Notes: generated by a model from the letters alone, not told the origin. Shown: positions 35,281 to 46,549, counted from the stretch's first letter. The stretch is 64,000 nt of DNA from Streptomyces vinaceus (GCF_008704935.1 NZ_CP023692.1:4206001-4270000), one strand, 5' to 3'. Made by a program: numbers and translations.

Positions 35281-35702
35281 CCACGCGCCACGACCTCCCC
35301 GAGGTCGACGACTTCACCCGCCCCTACTGGGACGCGGCCGCCGAGGGCCGGCTCCTGCTGCGCCGCTGCGCGGACTGCGGACGGGCCCACCACTACCCGC
35401 GGGAGTTCTGCCCGCACTGCTGGGCCGGGGAGGAGCGGGTGACCTGGGAGCCCGCGAGCGGCCGGGCCACCCTCTACACCTGGTCCGTCGTCCACCGCAA
35501 CGATCTGCCCCCCTTCGGGGAGCGGGTGCCGTACACCGCCGCGGTCGTGGACCTGGCGGAGGGGCCGCGCATGATGACGGAGGTCGTGGGGTGCGAGGCG
35601 GCGGACCTGCGGATCGGCATGCCGCTGCGGGTCGCGTTCCGCGAGGGCGGTCCGGACGCGGCCGCGGCCGCCGTCCCCGTCTTCCGTCCGGACCGCGGAT
35701 AG
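35277..35702 (+). CDS. DUF35 OB-fold/zinc-ribbon protein
   Basis: A 141-residue protein with an N-terminal zinc ribbon (CADCGRAHHYPREFCPHC, ~32-49) and a C-terminal OB fold (GRATLYTWSVVHRNDLPPF ... YTAAVVDLAEG). DUF35 proteins act as acyl-CoA-binding partners of thiolase-like enzymes or of MaoC hydratases. No thiolase is adjacent; the nearest (38340) might use it. It is translationally coupled to DoxX, an unusual pairing. A paralogue lies at 52030. Confidence 0.85.
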   Translation: MTTRHDLPEVDDFTRPYWDAAAEGRLLLRRCADCGRAHHYPREFCPHCWAGEERVTWEPASGRATLYTWSVVHRNDLPPFGERVPYTAAVVDLAEGPRMMTEVVGCEAADLRIGMPLRVAFREGGPDAAAAAVPVFRPDRG

Positions 35703-35891
35703 GGCTCCCGCGCCGGGCGCCGGGCGCCGGGCGTCGGCGTCGGTCGGTCCGGCGTACGGGGTCACCGTCGCGCGCCGTGTGTGTCACAGGCACGCACCGG
35801 TCCGGCGGAACGACTGCCTCCGCGGACGGGGCCGGGCGAACCTGGGGTGTCGCCAGAAAGGCCGGTACCACCTCACCCCTTGGAGCAGCCG

Positions 35892-36719
35892 GTGTCCTCG
35901 CAGGAGATCCAGCTCACGATCACTCCGGAGCAGGCCGCCCACGGCGTGATCCTGCCGGTGTCACTGCCCGGCGGGGTCACGCGCTTGCGGATCCCCTCCG
36001 GCTGCCGTGACGGCCAGCTCGTCAGCGTCCGCGCCGGCGGCGCCGAGGTGGCGGTGCGCTTACGGATCGCACCGGCCGCGGGCGCAGCCGCGCCGCCGCC
36101 GACCGTCGCCACGCCCACGCCCACGCCCGCGCCGCCGCCGACCGTCGCCGCGCCCGCGGTGCCCGGCCAGCGCCCGTCCAGGTCGGGAAGCACGGCCGGC
36201 TGTCTGGCGGTGCTCGCCGCCGTCGCGACCGTGATCATCGCCGCCGTCGCGCTGAACAGCGGGGACGACGGCAAGGGCACTGCCTCCTCCTCGCCCACCC
36301 CGACGTACAGCTCCTGGTCGCCCACGCCGCTGCCGACCAGCACCTCGTACACGTCGGGGACGGGCACCGGCTCCGGCAGCAGCTCCGGCAGCAGCTCCGG
36401 CAGCGGTTCGTACCCCTCCACCGCCCCCACCGCGGCGGCCCCGGCGCCCAGCCCCTTCGACGCCGGCACCTGCCTCAACGGGCAGCTCCCGGACTCGACG
36501 ACCGCACAGCGGGTCGAGGACGTGGAGGAGGTCTCCTGCTCGGCGTCGGACGCCCACTACAAGGTCATCCAGCGCTTCGGGTTCACCTCGGACCTGCACA
36601 GCTGCGATGCCAACCCGCGTACGGAGTACGCCTTCTCGTACCGCTACACGCTCAACGGAACCCCGATCAACCAGTACGTGTACTGCCTGGTCGGCCTGGG
36701 GTCGTACGCCCGCAGCTGA
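35892..36719 (+). CDS. membrane-anchored LppU/SCO3897-like protein with DnaJ-C-like N-terminus
   Basis: About 275 residues. Residues ~1-60 (LTITPEQAAHGVILPVSLPGG ... LRIPSGCRDGQLVSV) resemble the C-terminal substrate-binding fold of DnaJ. A Pro-rich linker, one transmembrane helix (CLAVLAAVATVIIAAVALN), a Ser/Gly/Thr stretch and an exported Cys-rich domain (GTCLNG, VSCSASDAH, SCDANP, YCLVG) follow. The exported part matches what I recall as the LppU/SCO3897 family; the name is from memory. The GTG at 35892 has GGAG 6 bases upstream. Function unknown. Confidence 0.72.
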   Translation: MSSQEIQLTITPEQAAHGVILPVSLPGGVTRLRIPSGCRDGQLVSVRAGGAEVAVRLRIAPAAGAAAPPPTVATPTPTPAPPPTVAAPAVPGQRPSRSGSTAGCLAVLAAVATVIIAAVALNSGDDGKGTASSSPTPTYSSWSPTPLPTSTSYTSGTGTGSGSSSGSSSGSGSYPSTAPTAAAPAPSPFDAGTCLNGQLPDSTTAQRVEDVEEVSCSASDAHYKVIQRFGFTSDLHSCDANPRTEYAFSYRYTLNGTPINQYVYCLVGLGSYARS

Positions 36720-36725
36720 CCGGTC

Positions 36726-37412
36726 TCACGGCCACAGGAGGGTGCGGGTCCAGAGCCCGCCGGGCCCGCGGCGGTAGTGGAGCCGGACGTGGCGGCGGGC
36801 GGCGTCGCCCTGGAAGAACTCGACCTCCGTGGCGTCCAGTACGTACCGGGTCCAGGTCGGGGCCGGGGCCTCCGGCTCCGCACCGGCCCGCTCCCAGGCC
36901 GCTTCGGAGGCGCGGCGGAGCTCGTCCAGACTGTCGAGCGTCTCGCTCTGACGGCCGGTCAGCGCCGCCGCGAGGGCGCCCCGCGAGCGGACCGCCAGGT
37001 CGGCGCGGCTCTCCTCGGGACCGCAGGCGGCGACCCGGCCGCGGATGCGGACCTGGCGGGCGACCGCCGGCCAGTAGAAGCCGAGGGCGGCGTCCGGGCG
37101 CCCGGCGAGCTGGCGGCCCTTGGCGCTGGTGGCGTGCGAGGCGAAGTGCCAGCCGCGCGCGTCGGCGTCGTGCAGCATCAAGGTGCGTACGTCGGGCCGC
37201 CCCTCGGCGTCCACGGTGGCCAGGCTCATCGTGTGGGGCTCGGGCTGCCCGGCCGCGGCGGCCCCGACGAACCACTCGTGGAAGAGGGGCAGGGGCTCGG
37301 CGGGCGCGGAGTCCGGATCGAAGTCCGGCAGCGGGCCGTCCCATACGCGCAGGGAGTGCAGGGTGGTGCGGAAGGCGTCGCCGCTCGTGTCACCGGTCGT
37401 CATGGCGCCCAT
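36726..37412 (-). CDS. pyridoxamine 5'-phosphate oxidase-like flavoprotein
   Basis: A 228-residue FMN-binding split-barrel protein close to PdxH in length and order: HTMSLATVDAEGRPDVRTLML (FMN contact), FASHATSAKGRQLAGRPDAALGFYWP, QVRIRGRV, and a C-terminal VEFFQGDAARRHVRLHYRR in place of the PdxH signature E-F-W-Q. PdxH makes pyridoxal phosphate; the altered signature leaves room for another oxidoreductase role. An ATG at 37403 is an alternative start. Stop codons of this gene and the LppU-like gene nearly meet (7 bases apart). Confidence 0.82.
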   Translation of the reverse strand: MGAMTTGDTSGDAFRTTLHSLRVWDGPLPDFDPDSAPAEPLPLFHEWFVGAAAAGQPEPHTMSLATVDAEGRPDVRTLMLHDADARGWHFASHATSAKGRQLAGRPDAALGFYWPAVARQVRIRGRVAACGPEESRADLAVRSRGALAAALTGRQSETLDSLDELRRASEAAWERAGAEPEAPAPTWTRYVLDATEVEFFQGDAARRHVRLHYRRGPGGLWTRTLLWP

Positions 37413-37440
37413 CGAACACCATCCCAGCCGGGCGGGCCGA

Positions 37441-37474
37441 CGCGGACCCGACGGTGTCGACCGTCGGATCCGCG
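37441..37474 (-). terminator. hairpin upstream of the PdxH-like gene
   Basis: A 15-base stem with one mismatch (37441-37455 with 37460-37474) and a GTCG loop lies after the stop of the secreted-protein gene, read leftwards. Confidence 0.6.
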
Positions 37475-37505
37475 CGGGAGCCGGTGGAGCGGGTGGAGCC
37501 GGCGG

Positions 37506-38105
37506 CTAGTCGGTGCAGTACCTCTTGATCGCCGCGTTGAACGCGGAGTTGTAGGCCTGGTCGTGGGCTTCCTTGGCCTGCTTCTTGCCCTCGTTGTCGG
37601 GGACCAGGCCCTGGAGGTTCTGGTTGGCCGGAGGCTTCGGTTCGGCGTCGCAGTTGCCCGCCTGGGCCAGCGTCTTTCCGTCGGTGAAGCCTTCCGTGGC
37701 GCCGCGCTGGCGTTCCTTCGTGATCAGCTTCTGGTTGATGGCGTCCTGGGCCTCCTGGCCGCCCAGGCAGGTGGCAGTGGCGCCGCCGTTCTGGAAGGCC
37801 TTGTACTTGCCGGCCGCCACCTCACCGGAGGTGAACTTGCCGTCGTCGCCGACCGTGGCGGTGCCGCCACCGGCGCCGTCGGTCTGGTCGAGGAAGACCT
37901 TGCCCTTGGCCTTGTCGAACCCCTCGCCGGAGACGATCGCCTTCGTCGCGTCGCCGGCTTTGAGTTCGACGAAGCACGCCGCCGCGGCAGGTGCGGCGAC
38001 CGGTGCGGCCTTCGGGGCGGCGGCCCATCCCGTGGCGGCCGCCCCGAGGGCGAGCGAGCAGGCTATCAGGGGGGTGAACAGGGTGATGCGGGTTCGTCGG
38101 TTCAT
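37506..38105 (-). CDS. secreted protein of unknown function
   Basis: 199 residues with a Sec signal peptide (MNRRTRITLF charge, then LIACSLALGAAATGWA; cleavage after AAA). The mature part is Lys/Gly/Ala-rich with Cys residues (ACFVEL, ATCLGG, GNCDAE, KRYCTD) that could make two disulfides. GAGGAAC precedes the ATG. I do not recognise the family. Its own hairpin terminator lies at 37441. Confidence 0.75.
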   Translation of the reverse strand: MNRRTRITLFTPLIACSLALGAAATGWAAAPKAAPVAAPAAAACFVELKAGDATKAIVSGEGFDKAKGKVFLDQTDGAGGGTATVGDDGKFTSGEVAAGKYKAFQNGGATATCLGGQEAQDAINQKLITKERQRGATEGFTDGKTLAQAGNCDAEPKPPANQNLQGLVPDNEGKKQAKEAHDQAYNSAFNAAIKRYCTD

Positions 38106-38339
38106 CGTTGTTCCTCACCTGTGGTGCGGGAGGGTCGAGGAATCACGAGGCCAACACTGCGATGGGGGGCACGCGGTGGGCGTACGGACTCGTGCCCACA
38201 GTGCCCGCACAGTGCGCGGGAGCGGGTGCGCTCCACGCGCACGTCCCGATCGGCCCCGGAAGGAGTCCGTCCCTCCTATCGTCCCCCGCCTCCCCGGAGC
38301 TGTCGACCGGGAGCCCGGCCGCCCCGGATTCGCCCGCGG

Positions 38340-39530
38340 TCACCGCCCCAGGATCACCGTCCCGGACGAGCAGAACCAGCCTCCCGTGCCCGAGGCCACG
38401 GCCACTTCGGGGAGCCGGCCTCCCCGCTTGGTGACCTGGCGGCCCGGGCCCGCCTCGCCGCGCAGCTGCCGTACCGCCTCGACCAGGAGGAACAGGCCCC
38501 GCATACCGGGGTGGCAGGCCGAGAGGCCGCCGCCGTCGGTGTTGACCGGGAGTTCGCCGTCGCGCAGCAGCCGGCCCTTCTCGACGAAGGCGCCGCCCTC
38601 GCCCTTCGCGCAGAAGCCGAGGTCCTCCAGGGTGACCAGCGTCATGTACGTGAACGCGTCGTAGATCTGGGCGATGTCGACGTCCGCCGGGGTCAACCCG
38701 GCCCGCTCGAACGCGAGGCGGCCCGAGACCGCCGCCGGTGAGACCGTGAAGTCCTCCCACTGCGACATCGTGGTGTGCGAGACCGAGGTGCCCGAGCCCA
38801 GGATCCAGACCGGCGCCTTCGCCGTGTCCGGTACGTACTCCTCCGCCGCCAGCAGCACCGCGCAGCCGCCGTCCGAGCGGATGCAGCAGTGCAGCTTCGT
38901 GAACGGGTCCGCGATCATCTCCCCGGACAGGACCTCGTCGACCGTGATCGGATCGCGGAACATCGCGTCCGGGTTGGCCGCCGCGTTCGCCCGGGCCTGG
39001 ACCGCCACCGAGGCGAGCTGCTCCAGCGTGGTCCCGTACGCGTGCATGTGGCGGCGGGCGGCCATCGCGTACTTCGAGACGAGCGTGTGCCCGTACGGCA
39101 CTTCGAACTGGAGCGGGCCCCGCGCCCCGAACGAGAGGTTCGAGGTGCGCCGGCGGGCCTTGATGTCGGCGCGCGCGGTGGACCCGTACACGAGAAGCAC
39201 GGCGTTGGCGCGGCCCGCCGCTATCGCGTCCGCCGCGTGCGCCGCCATGACCTCCCAGGTGGAGCCGCCCACCGAGGTGGAGTCGACCCAGGTGGGGCGC
39301 AGTCCCAGGTACTCGGCCACCTCCACCGGTGCGAGGGTGCCGAGGCCGGCCGAGGCGAAACCGTCGATGACCGAGCGGTCCAGGCCGGAGTCGGCCAGGG
39401 CCCGGCGGGCGGCCTGCGCGTGCAGGGCGTAGGGGGTGGGACCGTCCACCCGGCCGCAGTCGGAGAGGGCGACGCCGACGACGGCGACCCGGCGGCGTCC
39501 GTTGCGAGGTTCAGTCGTGGGTCCAGGCAT
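38340..39530 (-). CDS. thiolase-like lipid-transfer protein (Ltp/SCP-x type)
   Basis: A 396-residue thiolase-fold protein. At the position where thiolases carry the nucleophilic Cys it reads DSTSVGGSTWEVMAAH, with no Cys. The C-terminal loop GGGLSACHPGMRG keeps the catalytic-type His and Cys. This matches actinobacterial lipid-transfer proteins, some of which (Ltp2) are retro-aldolases acting with a DUF35 partner rather than thiolases. Operator 39547 lies 17 bases upstream. Confidence 0.85.
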   Translation of the reverse strand: MPGPTTEPRNGRRRVAVVGVALSDCGRVDGPTPYALHAQAARRALADSGLDRSVIDGFASAGLGTLAPVEVAEYLGLRPTWVDSTSVGGSTWEVMAAHAADAIAAGRANAVLLVYGSTARADIKARRRTSNLSFGARGPLQFEVPYGHTLVSKYAMAARRHMHAYGTTLEQLASVAVQARANAAANPDAMFRDPITVDEVLSGEMIADPFTKLHCCIRSDGGCAVLLAAEEYVPDTAKAPVWILGSGTSVSHTTMSQWEDFTVSPAAVSGRLAFERAGLTPADVDIAQIYDAFTYMTLVTLEDLGFCAKGEGGAFVEKGRLLRDGELPVNTDGGGLSACHPGMRGLFLLVEAVRQLRGEAGPGRQVTKRGGRLPEVAVASGTGGWFCSSGTVILGR

Positions 39531-39546
39531 GCACCGAAACGTACAT

Positions 39547-39561
39547 CTGACGTACTGTCAG
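39547..39561. promoter_or_regulatory. regulon operator, CTGACGTACTGTCAG
   Basis: Palindrome 17 bases before the thiolase-like gene start at 39530, in the divergent region shared with the ACAD at 39671. Confidence 0.65.
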
Positions 39562-39636
39562 TTTCTAGTCCACGCCGCGCGTCCCCGCGATGCCGGCGGC
39601 CCCAGCCCCTGTGCATCTGTCGCCGCCCGCCCTAAC

Positions 39637-39651
39637 ATGACGGCCCGTCAG
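39637..39651. promoter_or_regulatory. regulon operator, ATGACGGCCCGTCAG
   Basis: Palindrome 20 bases before the ACAD start at 39671; a TAACAT hexamer (39633-39638) just before it could be the -10 box. Confidence 0.65.
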
Positions 39652-39670
39652 ATACGGGAGGAGCCCGACG

Positions 39671-40870
39671 ATGGACGCCGCCTTCACCGCGGAGCAGGAC
39701 GAGATGCGCCGCACCCTGCGCGAGATCCTGGGCAAACGCTGCGGCCCGGACGAGGTCAAGGCCGCCGTCCGCACCGCCGCCGGACACGACCGCGAGCTCT
39801 GGCAGCAGCTCGCGCGGCAGCTCGGCCTGCCCGGCATCGCCGTCGCCGAGGAGTACGGGGGCGTCGGCTGCACCCCGGCCGACCTGGCGCTGGCCTGCGA
39901 GGAGACCGGGCGGGCGCTGCTGCCCTCGCCCCTGCTGGCCACCGCCGTGCTCGCCGTACCGCTGATCACCGCCCTGGGCACCGATGCGCAGCGCTCCGCC
40001 CTGCTCCCGCCGCTCGCCGCCGGCGGGCTCACCGCGGCCCTCGCCGTCCCCGGCCCGGCACTGTCCACGGCCCTCGCGCTGACCGGCGAGAACGCCCCCG
40101 GGGAGTGGGCCGGCGGGGGCCGGGCGGGCGGGGTGCAGGCCCGGCCCGGGGCGGACGGGGGCTGGCGGCTGTACGGGGAGGCCGCCCAGGTGCTCGACGG
40201 GCACAGCGCCTCCCTCCTGCTGGTCGCCGCGCACACCGGCGGCTTCGCCCGCAGCCGGACCCTGCTGTTCCTCGTACGGGAGGGCGCGCCCGGCCTGGCC
40301 CGCTCACGGCAGGCCACCTTGGACGAGACCCGGCCGCAGGCCCGGATCCAGCTCCGCGACACCCCGGCCGAACTGCTCGGGGCCGACGCCGCGGGCGCCA
40401 CCGGCGACGGGGTCCTCGCCGCGCTCGCCGCCACGGGACGCACCGCGGCCGCCGTCCTCGCCGCCGAGGCCGTCGGCGCGGCAGGGCAGGCGCTGGCCCG
40501 CACGGTGGAGTACGTACGCCAGCGCGAGCAGTTCGGCCGGCCCATCGGCTCCTTCCAGGCGGTCAAACACCGGCTCGCCGACCTCTACGTCCACGTCCAG
40601 GCGGCCCGCTCGGCGGCCTACTACGCCGCCTGGGACCCGCGGCAGGGCGGACTCGCCCTCGCCCAGGCCCTCGAAGCCCTGCGGATCACGGCCGGAGAGG
40701 CGATCCAGCTGCACGGCGGCATCGGCTTCACCTGGGAGCACGACGCGCACCTCTACTTCAAGCGGGCCGCGGCCGACGAGCTGCTCTTCGGCCCCGTCCA
40801 CCGGCTGCGGGCGCACGCCGCCCACCGCGCGGGCCTGTTCACCACCCCACAAGAGAAGGTGGCCGTCTGA
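39671..40870 (+). CDS. acyl-CoA dehydrogenase-like protein
   Basis: A 399-residue ACAD-fold protein: N-terminal helices (FTAEQDEMRRTLREILG), a divergent middle domain lacking the usual WCQG/EPGAGSD loop, then REQFGRPIGSFQAVKH (~280) and QLHGGIGFTWEHDAHLYFKRA (~350). The weak FAD loop suggests that it is the non-catalytic or partner subunit of a heteromeric dehydrogenase, perhaps with one encoded elsewhere in the regulon. One-base overlap (TGATG) couples it to the F420-type reductase. Confidence 0.85.
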   Translation: MDAAFTAEQDEMRRTLREILGKRCGPDEVKAAVRTAAGHDRELWQQLARQLGLPGIAVAEEYGGVGCTPADLALACEETGRALLPSPLLATAVLAVPLITALGTDAQRSALLPPLAAGGLTAALAVPGPALSTALALTGENAPGEWAGGGRAGGVQARPGADGGWRLYGEAAQVLDGHSASLLLVAAHTGGFARSRTLLFLVREGAPGLARSRQATLDETRPQARIQLRDTPAELLGADAAGATGDGVLAALAATGRTAAAVLAAEAVGAAGQALARTVEYVRQREQFGRPIGSFQAVKHRLADLYVHVQAARSAAYYAAWDPRQGGLALAQALEALRITAGEAIQLHGGIGFTWEHDAHLYFKRAAADELLFGPVHRLRAHAAHRAGLFTTPQEKVAV

Positions 40871-41349
40871 TGGCAATGGCAGCCGGCGTCAAGCTGATGC
40901 AGAAGGTCTCCTCGACCATGCTGTTCGCCAGGATCGCACCGCATTTCATCCCCGCCATGGACAAGGCGGTGCACAAGCTGACCCGCGGCAAGGCCATGCT
41001 GAGCGCCCGGATGCTCCCCGGTGTGATCCTGACCGCCAAGGGCGCCAAGACGGGCGAGCCGCGTACGACGCCGCTCGCCTGCATGCCGGAGGAGGGGGGC
41101 GTCAGCTGGCTCCTGATCGGCTCCAACTTCGGCCGCCCCGGACATCCGGCGTGGACCGCGAACCTGCTCAAGAACCCGGAAGCGGAGGTGAGTTGGAAGG
41201 GTGAGGACATTGCGGTGCGGGCCCGGCTGCTGGAGGGGGAGGAGCGCGCGCGGGCATGGCGGGCCGTGCTGAGGTTCTGGCCGCCGTACGCGACGTACCA
41301 GGCGCGCATCGAGCGCGAGATCCGGCTGTTCCGCCTGGAGCGTCGCTGA
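40870..41349 (+). CDS. F420-dependent nitroreductase/deazaflavin oxidoreductase family protein
   Basis: 159 residues of the Ddn-like split-barrel family. The pattern LTAKGAKTGEPRTTPLACMPEEGG followed by LLIGSNFGRPGHPAWTANLLKNPEAEV is diagnostic for deazaflavin (F420)-binding reductases. Probably reduces an enone or quinone with F420H2. It is translationally coupled to the ACAD. A short tandem repeat array (41354-41416) follows the stop and separates it from the convergent TetR gene. Confidence 0.88.
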   Translation: MAMAAGVKLMQKVSSTMLFARIAPHFIPAMDKAVHKLTRGKAMLSARMLPGVILTAKGAKTGEPRTTPLACMPEEGGVSWLLIGSNFGRPGHPAWTANLLKNPEAEVSWKGEDIAVRARLLEGEERARAWRAVLRFWPPYATYQARIEREIRLFRLERR

Positions 41350-41353
41350 TCGC

Positions 41354-41416
41354 GGCGGAAGGAGAGGGCGGCGGAAGGGGAGACGGCGGAAGGGGAGACG
41401 GCGGAAGGGGAGGACG
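41354..41416. repeat. 15-16 base tandem repeat, about four copies
   Basis: Unit GCGGAAGGGGAGACG; exact copies at 41371 and 41386, variant copies at 41354 and 41401. It sits between convergent genes; no function visible. Confidence 0.8.
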
Positions 41417-41439
41417 GCGGACCCGGTGAGGGTCCGCCG

Positions 41440-42087
41440 CTACTTGGTCGGCTTCTTCCCCGTGATGCCCAGGTGGACGAGCAGTGCCAGGTTCGGCTTG
41501 AGCTCGGCCTGCTTGACGCCCCAGGTCTGGAAGCCCTTCTGGTGCGAGGCGACCGCGGCCAGCATCGCCACCAGCGAGCCCGCCATCGCCGCCGGGCTGA
41601 GGTCCTTGTCGACCTTGCCCTTGGCCTGGAGCTCCTTCATCGAATCCGTGAGGGAGTTGGTGACGGAGTTCAGGATCTTCATGCGGATCTTGTAGAAGCG
41701 CTTGTCGCCCTCGGCCGCGCCGAGGTCGACGACCCGCAGGATCGCGTCGTTGCGCCGCCAGAAGTCCAGGAATCCCTCGACGAGTTCCTCGGCGGCCTGC
41801 CAGCCGGCCTTGCCGACCCAGCTGCGGCCCTCGACGAGCGCCGTCAACTGCGCGCCCTCCGTGGCCATTTGCTCGGCGATCTCCAGGACGGCGCCCTCGA
41901 CGTCCGGGAAGTACTGGTAGAAGGTCGCGGGGGAGGTGCCGGCCTTGCGCGCGACGTCGATCACCTTGACGTCGCGGTACGGCGAGGAGCTGAGCATCTC
42001 GCTGAGGCAGTCGAGCAGCTTCTGCCGCGTCGCCTGACCGCGCCGGCCGGCAACGCGGCCGTCGACGGTGCGTACTTGTCCTGTCAT
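41440..42087 (-). CDS. TetR-family regulator, likely controller of the acyl-CoA regulon
   Basis: A 215-residue TetR repressor. The HTH (~20-65) reads RQKLLDCLSEMLSSSPYRDV, VARKAGTSPATFYQYFPDVE. The C-terminal ligand domain is helical, without recognised residues. It is the only TetR gene in the window and lies in the middle of the operator-bearing units. A copy of the operator with one arm mismatch (42081-42095) overlaps its own start codon, which suggests autorepression. The effector is probably an acyl-CoA intermediate; both points are inferred. Divergent from the double-VOC gene at 42394. Confidence 0.88.
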   Translation of the reverse strand: MTGQVRTVDGRVAGRRGQATRQKLLDCLSEMLSSSPYRDVKVIDVARKAGTSPATFYQYFPDVEGAVLEIAEQMATEGAQLTALVEGRSWVGKAGWQAAEELVEGFLDFWRRNDAILRVVDLGAAEGDKRFYKIRMKILNSVTNSLTDSMKELQAKGKVDKDLSPAAMAGSLVAMLAAVASHQKGFQTWGVKQAELKPNLALLVHLGITGKKPTK

Positions 42088-42095
42088 GCCGTCAG
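42081..42095. promoter_or_regulatory. degenerate regulon operator over the tetR start codon
   Basis: CTGTCATGCCGTCAG on the plus strand (CTGACGGCATGACAG on the coding strand): same arms as the regulon site with one change, covering the ATG at 42085-42087. Confidence 0.5.
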
Positions 42096-42393
42096 CTTAC
42101 CGAGGGGTGATCCGCGCGCGATTCGGCCGCCTGCAAATGGGGTTACGTGACCCCTGGCCTGGGTGAAGACCGCGCCCCGGGCCGGTGCGCATGGCGGTTT
42201 CCGGGCGGCGGACGTGTCGATTCCGGGCCCATTCCGCACAGATCCGGTGCGAAATCCGGGCGCCCGAGGCACGGCCCACCCCGCCCGCTTCCTCTAGAAA
42301 TCCCCCGATTAGTCTTATCAACAGGCTGTGGACAAGTTTTCGGGCAGATCATGGCTGAGGGACATAGAAGGGCACAACGGAAGGAACCGGGCC
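42088..42393. other. divergent intergenic region, tetR / double-VOC
   Basis: About 300 bases without a supported gene apart from the operator at its left edge. The AT-richer stretch CGATTAGTCTTATCAACAGG around 42305-42325 is a plausible promoter zone for the VOC gene. Confidence 0.5.
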
Positions 42394-43194
42394 ATGGCCG
42401 CATTCGCGGAGGGAACACCCTGCTGGGTGGACGCCTCGCTGCCGGACGTCGAGGCCGGGAAGCGCTTCTACGGTGAGCTCTTCGGGTGGACCTTCTCCGC
42501 CGGCGCGGGCCCCGAATACGGCGGTTACACCCAGGCCTACAGCCGCGGCCGCAACGTCGCCGCCCTCGCCCCCAAACCCGACGGCCGCATGCCCACCGTA
42601 TGGGGGATCTACCTCTACACCGTCGACGCCTACGCGTGCGCCTCCCGCATCCGCGCCTCCGGCGGCCAGATGGTCATGGACCCCCAGCCGGTGGGCCCGT
42701 ACGGCGGCGCCGCGCTGGCCGCCGACCCCGGCGGAGCCGTCTTCGGCCTGTGGCAGCCCGGCAGCCACCACGGCTTCGAGGCCCAGCAGGAGCCGTACAC
42801 GTACTGCTGGAGCGAGGTCTACACGCGCGCCCGCGACGCCGTCGACGTCTTCTACGCCAACGTCTTCGGCTACGTCCCCGAGGACCAGGACGACGCCGGC
42901 AGCGGCGTCGAGTACCGCCTGTGGTCCCCGCCCGGCAGCCGCCCCGGGGCCGAGACCGCGGTCCTGGGCCGCAGCCTGATCACCGACGCGTTCCCGGAGA
43001 TCATGCCGGCGCACTTCCTCGTGTACTTCGCCGTCCCGGACGTGGACGAATCCGTCGCGACGGTCAAGCGGCTCGGCGGCCGCGTCACCGCGGACCCCTT
43101 CGACACCCCGCACGGGCGGATCGCGGTCGTCGCCGACAACCAGGGCGCGGTGTTCGCCCTGCTCTCCGAGCCCCGTACGGGCCCGCTCGGGTAA
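42394..43194 (+). CDS. double-VOC (glyoxalase-fold) protein
   Basis: 266 residues with two VOC modules: the first from TPCWVDASLPDVEAGKRFYGELFGW, the second from YCWSEVYTRARDAVDVFYANVFGY. Both end in ADPGGAVFGLWQ / VADNQGAVFALL strands. AAGGAA precedes the ATG by ~7 bases. Third member of the set; the spacing and ends of the modules are the same as in 22134 and 29182, so the three arose by duplication. It lies directly upstream of afsK, 193 bases away. Confidence 0.87.
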   Translation: MAAFAEGTPCWVDASLPDVEAGKRFYGELFGWTFSAGAGPEYGGYTQAYSRGRNVAALAPKPDGRMPTVWGIYLYTVDAYACASRIRASGGQMVMDPQPVGPYGGAALAADPGGAVFGLWQPGSHHGFEAQQEPYTYCWSEVYTRARDAVDVFYANVFGYVPEDQDDAGSGVEYRLWSPPGSRPGAETAVLGRSLITDAFPEIMPAHFLVYFAVPDVDESVATVKRLGGRVTADPFDTPHGRIAVVADNQGAVFALLSEPRTGPLG

Positions 43195-43387
43195 GGGGTG
43201 CCCGGGGGACGTCCGCGCCCGGGCCCCGACTGTGACGACGCGCCCCTCGCGCGGGCCTGACAGAATCGGGGTTGCGCGACCCCGGGCGGCGCCCGGGGTG
43301 AGACGCTGCACGGGGCCGACCGCCGTGCCGGCGCGCGTGCAGGTGGGAACGGGCCCGGCGAGGGCCCGTACGGGGATTGTGAGGCGA

Positions 43388-45817
<2,430 letters not shown>

Positions 45818-45873
45818 GGGTTTTCGGGCCCCTCCGAGTCGCGTGCGGCACCGGGAGTGACAGGATGGACCCC

Positions 45874-46371
45874 ATGAGCAACGTTTACTTCGACATCAAC
45901 ATCAACGGCGCCCCGGCCGGCCGCATCGTCTTCAACCTCTTCGACGATGTCGTCCCGCAGACGGCGCGCAACTTCCGCGAGCTGGCCACCGGCCAGAACG
46001 GCTTCGGCTACGCCGGTTCCGGTTTCCACCGGGTCATCCCCCAGTTCATGCTCCAGGGCGGTGACTTCACCAACCACAACGGCACCGGTGGCAAGTCCAT
46101 CTACGGTGAGAAGTTCGCCGACGAGAACTTCAACCTGAAGCACGACCGCCCGTACCTGCTGTCGATGGCGAACGCCGGCCGCAACACCAACGGCTCGCAG
46201 TTCTTCATCACCACCGTCGTCACCCCGTGGCTGGACGGCAAGCACGTCGTCTTCGGCGAGGTCGTCGAGGGCCAGGCCCTGGTCGACCAGATCGAGGCCC
46301 TGGGCTCCCAGTCCGGCGCCCCCAAGGGCAAGATCGAGATCGCCGCCTCCGGCGTAGTCGACAAGGCCTGA
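45874..46371 (+). CDS. cyclophilin-type peptidylprolyl cis-trans isomerase
   Basis: A 165-residue single-domain cyclophilin, cytosolic (no signal). It has the full fold: FNLFDDVVPQTARNFRELATG, the catalytic-site FHRVIPQFMLQGGDFT (Arg, Phe, Gln), SMANAGRNTNGSQFFITT, WLDGKHVVFGEVVEG. It catalyses proline isomerisation in protein folding. An ATG at 45865 is an alternative start. It lies 56 bases after afsK on the same strand and may be cotranscribed; it ends at a hairpin (46404-46434). Confidence 0.93.
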   Translation: MSNVYFDININGAPAGRIVFNLFDDVVPQTARNFRELATGQNGFGYAGSGFHRVIPQFMLQGGDFTNHNGTGGKSIYGEKFADENFNLKHDRPYLLSMANAGRNTNGSQFFITTVVTPWLDGKHVVFGEVVEGQALVDQIEALGSQSGAPKGKIEIAASGVVDKA

Positions 46372-46403
46372 CCCACCGCGCACCACCCGCCGCACCGGCT
46401 GGT

Positions 46404-46434
46404 CGGCCCCGCCCCCGCACGTGGGACGGGGCCG
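46404..46434 (+). terminator. hairpin after the cyclophilin gene
   Basis: CGGCCCCG (46404-46411) pairs with CGGGGCCG (46427-46434), 15-base GC-rich loop. Confidence 0.55.
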
Positions 46435-46549
46435 CCGCCGTTTGCCGGGGAAGAGGAGATCGGGCCGCAGCCTTCCCCCGGCTTGCCGAAGCAGGCGGCA
46501 GTGGTCACCGGCCGAACAGCAGAGTCGACCTCGAACGGGAGCCCCACCA

